The translations under genes and the position numbers were made by a program. DNA of 64,000 nucleotides from UBA1756 sp045130235 (GTDB taxonomy: Bacteria > Bacteroidota > Bacteroidia > Bacteroidales > WCHB1-69). This document shows positions 44,029 to 50,937 of this stretch, piece by piece. Location of the stretch: positions 62,001-126,000 of the forward strand of contig JBGUPJ010000036.1 in assembly GCA_045130235.1 (NCBI GenBank). The letters run 5' to 3'. The notes below the pieces were generated by a model that searched no databases, was not told the DNA's origin, and worked only from the letters and a program-made list of their open reading frames with translations. Numbering within the stretch: the first letter of the stretch is position 1; every line of letters begins with the position of its first letter.

Positions 44029-45054
44029 TTATCTTATAAAATATTCTCCTTTTACTGTGCCACTGTCAATTTCATTGCGTCCCTTTTCAGCTGCTCGCTC
44101 GTTGGCGGCATCATCACCCCAAACTTCTTCTTGTAGTGCCACAAATGCAAATTTGCGGGAAAGGAATGTATAAACCAGCTTCCTCTTATAATCCTGCCAT
44201 GTCTCGGCGGCACCGATTTCCTCCCTGTTCCTGTTGATTTCTTCAATGTTGGCTGGAGGATAGACAAACAGCGTGTTACCCACAATGCGCTGATGCTCCA
44301 ATTTGGTTCCGTATCCTGTGCAGGTAATGCTGTCGGCGTATGCCCTCCATTGGGTACACTCATCGTACATCGTCATAAAATCTGTCACACCGAAGCTATT
44401 CAGCGCAACCTGTTCTTCAAACAGTCTCCATGGGATGCCCTTGATTCCATTCTGTGAACAATGAAGCAATATAAGCCGAACATCTAGTTCAAAAAAGCCT
44501 GCGTTGTCATTGTTGATAATAGGGTATGTATTATATAACTTCTTGATCTCAAACAAATTTATAGAATCAGTTTGTCTGACTGCCAATGCCTTTTCTTCGG
44601 CGGAAGCGAAATCATTACGCAAACGCACCTCCTGATCCCGCTCCACAATCTGTTTCAGTCGGTCGGTGAGATTGTGGTCAATCGTGGAGACCGTCGTGTC
44701 CAAAATGATTTTGAAAATGGGGTATAGCAACGTGTCATCTTGATAGCGGTCAAGCGACAACGCCTCCCGTTGGGCAAGTTTGTGCGCCCAAAAGATAAGG
44801 TCATCCTTTTCCCCAATGCCAAATTTCCGATAAATCCAAAAATAGGCAAACAGATCTGATGTGAATGGGTTGGCTGTTTCAAATGCTTTGACATAATTCT
44901 GGGAAGCCAACTGGTAGTTCTCGTCGCAAATGGCAAGATCCGCCTGGTTGATCCAGTAGTAGTACTGCCGGACTTGTTTGCGGTTCTGCGCCGCCGCCGA
45001 AACCAACAGCAGCACCGCCATCAGGGTGAGAAATAGGTTTTTAGGTTTCATCAT
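44029..45054 (-). CDS. A-family secreted protein (copy A3)
   Basis: 341 residues. The signal peptide KPKNLFLTLMAVLLLVSAAA is followed by the shared RKQVRQYYYWINQADLAICD. Mid-protein helices diverge from the other copies, and the family end is INRNREEIGAAETWQDYKRK. It is followed five bases later by S2. It is placed after A2 without an S gene between them, so one S copy may have been lost or A2 duplicated alone. Function unknown. Confidence 0.75.
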   Translation of the reverse strand: MMKPKNLFLTLMAVLLLVSAAAQNRKQVRQYYYWINQADLAICDENYQLASQNYVKAFETANPFTSDLFAYFWIYRKFGIGEKDDLIFWAHKLAQREALSLDRYQDDTLLYPIFKIILDTTVSTIDHNLTDRLKQIVERDQEVRLRNDFASAEEKALAVRQTDSINLFEIKKLYNTYPIINNDNAGFFELDVRLILLHCSQNGIKGIPWRLFEEQVALNSFGVTDFMTMYDECTQWRAYADSITCTGYGTKLEHQRIVGNTLFVYPPANIEEINRNREEIGAAETWQDYKRKLVYTFLSRKFAFVALQEEVWGDDAANERAAEKGRNEIDSGTVKGEYFIR

Positions 45055-45084
45055 ACCAAATTTTACAATATTTTTGAGGCAACA

Positions 45085-46137
45085 TTATTGCGAAATAAAT
45101 ACTCCGTCGCAGTCATTCTCCCGTATCACATATTTCCCATTGATTTTACCCGAATCCATTTCAGCACGGATTTGCGAAGCCTTCATTGCTTCCGAATTTT
45201 CTCCGCCACCCACTGCGGTATTCATCTTGACGAATCCTGCACCGCAACTCATGAATGTTACTACAAGTTTCTTCTCAAAATCATTCCACGTCTCACCTAC
45301 TCCTAATGATTTCCGGTTCTCATTGATTCCCCGAATATTGTCAGGAGGATAAATGAACAAGGTATTGCCATATGCCATATAATGGTCAAAACCTGTGCCA
45401 TACCTTGTACCTTGGGATTGTCCGGGAGTCGACCGCCAGGTCATACAATCATCATAAAGATGCATATATGATCTTGCGTCATAAGTGCCTTGCTTCACCG
45501 CGTTCTCCAAAACATAAAAAGGCAAATCCACATCACGCGTTTTGCTGTTATGTATAAATATCAGTTCAACAATCACATAAGCACGCTCCCCCGCATTACA
45601 TTCATTAACCGAACCATATTGCTGAAACAAATCAAGAAGAATTTTCATATTGGCGGAATCCGTTATGGCAGCCTGTCTGTTCGTTTCATCAGAATCCAAA
45701 CAACTCTTTCTAACTGATTGATCTCTGGCAAATAAACTATCTAATGCCTGTTTCAGCAGGGGGTTGACTAAAACCACAGTGGTGTCCTTAATAACTTGCA
45801 GCTTGTTCTGAAAGATGGTGTCTCCGATATAGCGCTGGGGCCAAAGATCATCCCTTTGAGCCAGCGTATGCGCATAATTAAGGGCAACGTCCTCTTTCCC
45901 ATAGTGGTAGTAGCTGTATAGCAACAAATACATATTGATGTCGCGAGAGAAGGGGGCCATTTGGTTAAAAGCCCGCTCATAAAAAGTCGCGGACTTTTCC
46001 AACTGATTTGCATCGTACGCCAGCTCGGCCTGGTTAATCCAGCAGTAGTACTGCCGGACTTGTTTGCGGCTCTGCGCCGCCGCCGAAACCAACAGCAGCA
46101 CCGCCATCAGGGTGAGAAATAGGTTTTTAGGTTTCAT
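45085..46137 (-). CDS. A-family secreted protein (copy A2)
   Basis: 350 residues. The signal peptide KPKNLFLTLMAVLLLVSAAA precedes RKQVRQYYCWINQAELAYDA. The body is helical; family end INENRKSLGVGETWNDFEKK. The C-terminus is longer than in other copies (ENDCDGVFISQ). It follows S1 by 11 bases in transcription order. Like its sisters it probably acts in the periplasm or on the surface, since it has no membrane segment after the signal. Confidence 0.75.
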   Translation of the reverse strand: MKPKNLFLTLMAVLLLVSAAAQSRKQVRQYYCWINQAELAYDANQLEKSATFYERAFNQMAPFSRDINMYLLLYSYYHYGKEDVALNYAHTLAQRDDLWPQRYIGDTIFQNKLQVIKDTTVVLVNPLLKQALDSLFARDQSVRKSCLDSDETNRQAAITDSANMKILLDLFQQYGSVNECNAGERAYVIVELIFIHNSKTRDVDLPFYVLENAVKQGTYDARSYMHLYDDCMTWRSTPGQSQGTRYGTGFDHYMAYGNTLFIYPPDNIRGINENRKSLGVGETWNDFEKKLVVTFMSCGAGFVKMNTAVGGGENSEAMKASQIRAEMDSGKINGKYVIRENDCDGVFISQ

Positions 46138-46148
46138 ATTATGTAGAA

Positions 46149-47000
46149 TTATCGTTTAACATCTTCGGCATCCATCGCAAGGCGGAAACCGATGCCGTTA
46201 CTTTTTTTGTTTGGATCATAGCCCACTCTTGTCTTGATTTCAAGAAATCGGTCGTCGTTCCCCCAAGATCCGCCTTTTACAACCTTCAACCTGCCAGCTG
46301 CGGGGCCAGTAGGATTATTGTATAATGTGTCAGGAACATAGTAATCAGAAGCGAACCAGTCGCTGCACCACTCCGAAACATTGCCGCTTATATCATACAA
46401 GCCGTAACCATTCGGGCGCTTGCTACCGACATCGTGCGTGAACCCTTCTGATGCTGTCCATGTCCAAGCCACTTGGTTGGCATTATCGCTGCCACTGTAT
46501 TTGAGTTCAGGATGTTCTCCCCATCCCGCATATTCCCACTCTGCCTCGGTGGGAAGCCGAAAATGTTGACCGGTCAATTTGTTCAGCGTATCAATAAACC
46601 TTTGTACATCATACCATGATACCGTTTCAACCGGACAATTTTCGGTTGTTTTGTATCCTCCGTATGGGTTTGATGGATTTTGTTTGAAATACGATGGATC
46701 GGTGTGCATAACAGAAGAATACAGTTTTCGTGTCACTTCGAATTTCGCAATATAATAGGGAGAAAGTACGATGCTATCGTGCCCGTTGTAAGCATTTTTT
46801 GCAACAATGGGACAAAGATGGCAATAGTGGCAAATCGTGTCACCATAATAGTTCTTTCTTATAAAAGTGTCAGGCTCAATCAATACCATATCGATTTTCA
46901 CCTTGTCGTTGATTTCGATGGTGATGACTTTGTTCTTTTGTGCGAAAGCTGGAACACACAAAACCAGTGTCAAAAAGATGATTGCCAGCTGTTTCATCAT
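46149..47000 (-). CDS. Secreted SUMF1-fold protein (copy S1)
   Basis: 283 residues. Signal peptide (MMKQLAIIFLTLVLCVPAFA). The SUMF1 domain has YYIAKFEVTRKLYSSVM, PVETVSWYDVQRFIDTL, RLPTEAEWEYAGW, GLYDISGNVSEWCSDWF, VVKGGSWGNDDRFLE and GIGFRLAMDAEDVKR. It has no Cys in the catalytic-loop region. A CHYCHLC cluster in the N-terminal part is present only in this copy in full. Its ATG overlaps the A1 stop by four bases, so the pair is translationally coupled. Confidence 0.83.
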   Translation of the reverse strand: MMKQLAIIFLTLVLCVPAFAQKNKVITIEINDKVKIDMVLIEPDTFIRKNYYGDTICHYCHLCPIVAKNAYNGHDSIVLSPYYIAKFEVTRKLYSSVMHTDPSYFKQNPSNPYGGYKTTENCPVETVSWYDVQRFIDTLNKLTGQHFRLPTEAEWEYAGWGEHPELKYSGSDNANQVAWTWTASEGFTHDVGSKRPNGYGLYDISGNVSEWCSDWFASDYYVPDTLYNNPTGPAAGRLKVVKGGSWGNDDRFLEIKTRVGYDPNKKSNGIGFRLAMDAEDVKR

Positions 47001-48037
47001 TCACTCACTTTTGAACCTTTTTCGTAATACATTCTATGGAAGTCGCCTGCTGCGTGCTCGGCATCAATCTCCTGTTTCAACCGCGCCACCTCGGCGGCAT
47101 CATCCTCTTCACCGCCATAAATTCTGCTCTGCCTGCTTCCTGTGATGTAATAGGTATTATGCTCGCACTCCCACACGCGCTTTTTCACAGCATCTTGCCA
47201 CGTTTCAGCCAATCCTAACTTTTTCCTGTTTTTGTCAATCTGTTTGAGATTATCAGGTTGCTCGACAAACAAAGTGTTTCCTATGTAATAAATATTATTG
47301 AGTTCACTTCCGTACTGATGTCCTTTACTTGAATGCACATCTCCCCAACAGGACTCGAATTCCATATAATTTTCGGCAGGAAAAATCCCGGCCATCACTT
47401 TCTTGCGAAGCAGTGGTTGCAAGTCATAGTGGTCCGTCTGCACGGCATGGAGCAGTACAACACCCAACATTCCCATATAGTAAAATCCGGCCACATATTC
47501 GTTGAAGTCAGGATATTCACGGTAAAACTGCTTGATGAGTTTACGGTTTTCATCATCCAACGCGAACTGTTCCGGTGAGCGCCCCATACCTTGCTTTCGG
47601 TATCGTTGGTCACGCTCAATGAGATTTTCCAAAATTGTATCGAATTCCGTATGATAAGTTTTTGGTGTATTTTCTTCTAGAAAAAGCAGTTGTTTGTAAG
47701 TGGCAGAATCAAACTTCTGCGTCGAATGTTGATAAGAATACGCCAATCCCTCATCACCCAATTCAATCCGGCATTTCGCTATCTGCAAAATTTTCTCGTT
47801 GTTTTCAATTTGAATGGCCACCCTGAAAGCGGTGCGCATTTCACGCGCCAGAGGTTTCTTGATGCTGAAAGCTCGGGTATAGAGCGAATCCGCAAGCTGC
47901 AGATTATCATCGCAGATGGCCAGCTCCGCCTGGTTGATCCAGTAGTAGTACTGCCGAATGTTCTTCTTTGATTGAGCTTGAAGTGTAAAAAGAAATACAA
48001 AGAAACAAATAAAAGTGACAAAAAATCTTGTTCTCAT
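46997..48037 (-). CDS. A-family secreted protein (copy A1)
   Basis: 346 residues. It has a signal peptide of its own (MRTRFFVTFICFFVFLFTLQ), not the shared one, and then the family start KKNIRQYYYWINQAEL. The mature part is closest to A4 (SIKKPLAREMRTAF, PEQFALDDENRKLIKQFY). The family end is IDKNRKKLGLAETWQDAVKK. It is the first A gene after the precursor-like peptide gene, separated by a stem-loop (48055-48076). The unshared signal peptide suggests this is the ancestral copy and the others carry a replaced N-terminus. Confidence 0.75.
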   Translation of the reverse strand: MRTRFFVTFICFFVFLFTLQAQSKKNIRQYYYWINQAELAICDDNLQLADSLYTRAFSIKKPLAREMRTAFRVAIQIENNEKILQIAKCRIELGDEGLAYSYQHSTQKFDSATYKQLLFLEENTPKTYHTEFDTILENLIERDQRYRKQGMGRSPEQFALDDENRKLIKQFYREYPDFNEYVAGFYYMGMLGVVLLHAVQTDHYDLQPLLRKKVMAGIFPAENYMEFESCWGDVHSSKGHQYGSELNNIYYIGNTLFVEQPDNLKQIDKNRKKLGLAETWQDAVKKRVWECEHNTYYITGSRQSRIYGGEEDDAAEVARLKQEIDAEHAAGDFHRMYYEKGSKVSE

Positions 48038-48054
48038 CTTTCATTGAATAATAT

Positions 48055-48076
48055 TAGGGGGGGGGCTCCCCCCTAA
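48055..48076 (-). terminator. Stem-loop between the precursor gene and A1 (attenuator or partial terminator)
   Basis: TTAGGGGGG pairs perfectly with CCCCCCTAA around a four-base loop. It is followed on the minus strand by only a weak T-rich stretch, so readthrough is likely. Such a hairpin would keep the peptide message more abundant than the genes after it. Confidence 0.6.
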
Positions 48077-48086
48077 CTGATTAAAG

Positions 48087-48341
48087 TTATTTGTTCTCAG
48101 CAAGCTGCCTATTCAACCAATTTTCACAAATAGTAGCATCGTTAGCTCCAGTTGCTCCAACAAGTTCATACGAATATTTCCCCGTTCTCAAATCATCACC
48201 ATTTGTACGCGTAACCTGTGCATCCGCTGAATATTGTCCACAAGGCCCTGTTACATCACCATAGATTCGTCCTTCCACCAATTGGCCCATTTTTTCGGGT
48301 GTTAAAGAATATTTCGGATTGTTCAATGATTCTAATTTCAT
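48087..48341 (-). CDS. Precursor-like peptide with Bacteroidales GG-type leader (EG variant)
   Basis: 84 residues, no signal peptide. The start MKLESLNNPKYSLTPEKM then GQLVEG has the form of the Bacteroidales GG-leader natural-product precursors, with EG where GG is usual. The core-like rest is Gly/Asp/Thr/Ala-rich with two cysteines (TGPCGQY and ATICENW). Such leaders are normally cut and exported by a PCAT transporter, and a broken PCAT gene lies at the far end of the same gene run (36833-37065). Homology to the leader family is by eye and needs a profile search. It heads the A/S gene series. Confidence 0.65.
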   Translation of the reverse strand: MKLESLNNPKYSLTPEKMGQLVEGRIYGDVTGPCGQYSADAQVTRTNGDDLRTGKYSYELVGATGANDATICENWLNRQLAENK

Positions 48342-48489
48342 AATTATTCAGATTTTAAATTATACAAAAACTCCACCTGTCGCGGGAACACGCAAAATTG
48401 CGTGCACTTCGGCTCGCTCCACAATGAAAAAAATGGTATTTTTGCACCGCAGTTTTCTGCGCCGCCGCAAGCCAGCATTGCGGCGTGCC

Positions 48490-48564
48490 CTACACAAGGA
48501 AGTTGTTCTTGCCCAACCACTGCAGATCGGGAATACGGGACTTTATGCGATGATCTTTTTTCAT
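48490..48564 (-). CDS. Possible 24-aa leader peptide
   Basis: MKKDHRIKSRIPDLQWLG then KNNFLV, about 21 bases from the likely transcription start. A basic short peptide ahead of hairpins could be a translated leader. It may equally be chance. Confidence 0.3.
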   Translation of the reverse strand: MKKDHRIKSRIPDLQWLGKNNFLV

Positions 48565-48591
48565 GGCATAATGGGTTTAGCATTAGTGCGG

Positions 48592-48599
48592 CAAAAATA
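48592..48599 (-). promoter_or_regulatory. -7 promoter element ahead of the precursor operon
   Basis: TATTTTTG on the minus strand, about 250 bases before the precursor ATG. It is the best promoter candidate for the whole A/S series. Confidence 0.5.
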
Positions 48600-48734
48600 C
48601 GAAAAAATAGTGAAATATAAAATTTACTGAATAAATTTTGCATTTCACTGAAGTATTCAAATGAACTTACGCTTCTATCCCCCCTCTACAACAGATAGAG
48701 ATATTAAGACAGACAATACGATAGTTTCCCGCAA

Positions 48735-49094
48735 CTACTGGCAGCCCAACTCCGTCTTTTTCTTGTTGATAAGCACCCCTAACGAAGTCACTCCGTTTTG
48801 CACAGACGCTTTCTCTTCTGCGGTCAGCGGCTCATACTTCTGATAAATGGCATCCAAATCGCGGGAGATGTTCACCTGACAGGCATTCAGCTGCTCGCAA
48901 GATGTCATCATATTGATACTTACTTTATAGTCCGTGATCAACTGTAGTGCCGCCTTGCAACCTTCACTCTGCGTGGCAGTGCCATCTGTGGCTTCAGTAG
49001 CTTTCTTTTCTGCCTTATCTTGATTCTGATTACTGCCACAAGAGGCAAAAACGAGGGACATCATCAAAAGTCCCAATACCCATAGATTTTTCAT
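48735..49094 (-). CDS. Small lipoprotein of unknown function
   Basis: 119 residues from MKNLWVLGLLMM at 49094; the frame extends upstream into the PAP2 gene but the lipoprotein signal fixes the start. Lipobox FASC. After a charged linker comes a helical domain with three cysteines (SEGCKAALQLITDYK, TSCEQLNACQVNI) and a late GC near the end (ELGCQ). The cysteine pairs suggest disulfides in the periplasm. It lies five bases after PAP2, so it is probably last in that operon. Confidence 0.75.
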   Translation of the reverse strand: MKNLWVLGLLMMSLVFASCGSNQNQDKAEKKATEATDGTATQSEGCKAALQLITDYKVSINMMTSCEQLNACQVNISRDLDAIYQKYEPLTAEEKASVQNGVTSLGVLINKKKTELGCQ

Positions 49095-49099
49095 ATTTG

Positions 49100-49723
49100 T
49101 CAAATATTTGATGATTGATGATTGTCGGATTGGTGTTCCCCTACCCTGCGCCGCTGCCAGCAACGCAGCAACCTGATACACAGCAGCGATAGCAGGCACG
49201 ACCAGAAAACTCCCACGCACCAGCCACAGAGTATATCGATCGGGTAGTGCACGCCCAAATAGAGGCGGCTGTAAGAGAGCAACAGGCTCCAGGCGATGGC
49301 CGTGGGGATGATCCAACGACGCTGTTCCTTGAAAAAGAGAATCAAAAACAGCGCGAAAGCAGCCGTGTTGGCGGCATGTCCGGAGGGAAAACTATAGTGC
49401 CCGCCCCGGTAATACTCGCCATTCGACTGCCGCACCAGCTGGATATTTTCGGCCAGCTCGGGCGTGTGCGACGGACGAGGCCGCTGCACCGTGCGCTTCA
49501 CCAAATTGCAAGTTTGGTCGGTACACAAAATTACCAACGCCACGGTAAGCAGTACCCAAAAGCCTTTTTTCTTGAATTTCTTGAAAATAAAGAAGATGGC
49601 AGCCAAATAAACGGGCAACCACGTCCATGTGTTGGTGACAATCAAAAAGAATTTATCGGCCCACGAGGCGTGCATCCCGTTGAAAAAGAGAAAGATTTCC
49701 GTGTCGAAAGCGGGAAAGACCAT
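49100..49723 (-). CDS. PAP2 family membrane phosphatase
   Basis: 207 residues with about five membrane segments. All three PAP2 motifs are visible: KRTVQRPRP, YSFPSGHAANTAAF and SRLYLGVHYPIDILCG. These enzymes dephosphorylate lipid phosphates such as undecaprenyl pyrophosphate or phosphatidic acid at the membrane. The start codon overlaps the stop of the NamZ-like gene by one base (TAATG), so translation is coupled. With the muramidase next door, a role in recycling the cell-wall lipid carrier is plausible. Confidence 0.93.
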   Translation of the reverse strand: MVFPAFDTEIFLFFNGMHASWADKFFLIVTNTWTWLPVYLAAIFFIFKKFKKKGFWVLLTVALVILCTDQTCNLVKRTVQRPRPSHTPELAENIQLVRQSNGEYYRGGHYSFPSGHAANTAAFALFLILFFKEQRRWIIPTAIAWSLLLSYSRLYLGVHYPIDILCGWCVGVFWSCLLSLLCIRLLRCWQRRRVGEHQSDNHQSSNI

Positions 49724-50937
49724 TATTCAAAATCGGGATAAAGTAAATATTGAACTCGGATTTTCTTGAAGGCCTCCAACGCAGGCTGCCACGATGCACG
49801 GATCTCCTCCGCGCTCTGTCCCGCCTCCATCTGTCGCTTCAACTCGCCACTCCCCGCCAGCTTGTTGAAGAAGCCGTTTTTAAGGAAGAAGGTCTCTTTG
49901 TTCGGAAAGTTCTGGTAGGCCGTCAGCAGATACTCCAAGTTGAAACAGTTGGTAGAATCGAGCAGGGCATGGGCGGTCTCGGTGAGCGAAAAGCCCCGGC
50001 AGTCGCGTCCTTTGAGGGGCGGATTTTCCGACACGCCCTTGATGGGATGGGGCGTGAAATGGTAGTCGCCGACGGTCAGGTCGGGATGCCCGTACATCTC
50101 AAACGGATGGTCGGTGCCGCGCCCCAAACTGATGCAGGTGCCCTCGAAAAGGCAGAGGGAGGGATAGAGGTAAATGGACTCATCGGTCTGCAGGTTGGGC
50201 GACGGCGCAACGGGCAGCGAGTAGCGGGTGGTGTGGTCGTAGTAGGCCATCTTCACCACCGACAGGTCGCAACGCACACTATCGGCCAGCCAGCCCTCAC
50301 CGTTCACCATCAGTCCGTACTCGGCGATGGTCATGCCGTGTACCACCGGTATGGGATGCATGCCCACGAAGGAACGGAACTTCGGGTCCAAAATGGGACC
50401 GTCCACGAAGTAGCCGTTCGGGTTGGGACGGTCGAGAATGATGACGGCGACGCCATTCTCCGCCGCGGCCTCCATCACATAGGTGAGGGTGGAGATATAG
50501 GTATAGAACCGGCAGCCCACATCCTGTATGTCGAACAGAATCACATCGAGGCCGCTGACCTGCTCGGGCGTAGGTTTCTTGTTGCTTCCGTAGAGGGAGA
50601 TGATGGGAAGTCCGGTGGCCGCATCGGTGGACGACTGAATGTTGGCGCCCGCCTCAGCCTCGCCCCGGAAGCCATGTTCCGGACAGAAAATCTTGGTGAC
50701 TTTCACGCCGAGAGAGAGCAGCGTATCCACCAGATGGGTAGTGCCCACGAGGGAGGTGTGGTTGCCACAAACGGCCACCCGCTTGCCCTCCAGCTGGGGA
50801 ACATACTCGTCCATTAAAGCCGCTCCCACAATAGGCTGAGCCATTGTGGGAGTGACAGCTATCGTAAAAACGATAAGGATTGCGATAATCCTATGAAGAT
50901 TAGTTTTCAAATATGATGACTTTTTTAGCTTTGTCAA
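49723..50937 (-). CDS. namZ: DUF1343 / NamZ-type exo-beta-N-acetylmuramidase
   Basis: 404 residues. A signal peptide (HRIIAILIVFTIAVTPTMAQ) precedes the DUF1343 fold: RVAVCGNHTSLVGTTHLVDTL, IFCPEHGFRGEAEAG, ILFDIQDVGCRFYTYISTL, VIILDRPNPNGYFVDGP. Proteins of this family remove N-acetylmuramic acid from the end of peptidoglycan chains (family GH171). Its start overlaps the end of the PorE-like gene by 38 bases; no later in-frame Met leaves the signal intact. It works together with MurNAc salvage enzymes. The AmgK-like fusion at 61152 is a candidate partner in the same genome. Confidence 0.9.
   Translation of the reverse strand: MTKLKKSSYLKTNLHRIIAILIVFTIAVTPTMAQPIVGAALMDEYVPQLEGKRVAVCGNHTSLVGTTHLVDTLLSLGVKVTKIFCPEHGFRGEAEAGANIQSSTDAATGLPIISLYGSNKKPTPEQVSGLDVILFDIQDVGCRFYTYISTLTYVMEAAAENGVAVIILDRPNPNGYFVDGPILDPKFRSFVGMHPIPVVHGMTIAEYGLMVNGEGWLADSVRCDLSVVKMAYYDHTTRYSLPVAPSPNLQTDESIYLYPSLCLFEGTCISLGRGTDHPFEMYGHPDLTVGDYHFTPHPIKGVSENPPLKGRDCRGFSLTETAHALLDSTNCFNLEYLLTAYQNFPNKETFFLKNGFFNKLAGSGELKRQMEAGQSAEEIRASWQPALEAFKKIRVQYLLYPDFE

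Larger units (their letters stand above)
48342..48734. other. Non-coding stretch with promoters and hairpins upstream of the precursor gene
   Basis: On the minus strand a promoter (48592-48599) starts a transcript with a 24-codon frame (48490-48564), an 8-bp hairpin (48463-48485), a 5-bp hairpin (48448-48461), then T7 and another hairpin before the peptide ATG at 48341. On the plus strand TATTTTTG at 48437-48444 also fits a promoter. It may be a structured leader or a small RNA gene; no known RNA family recognised. Confidence 0.5.

Noticed and set aside
41283..47000. S proteins as active formylglycine-generating or cysteine-oxidising enzymes
   Set aside because: The catalytic cysteine pair before the GFR end is absent in all three.
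48319..48630. 103-codon plus-strand frame upstream of the peptide gene
   Set aside because: Basic low-complexity product running through hairpins; not supported beyond its length.
49750..50817. Long plus-strand frame opposite namZ
   Set aside because: Antisense shadow with no family features.
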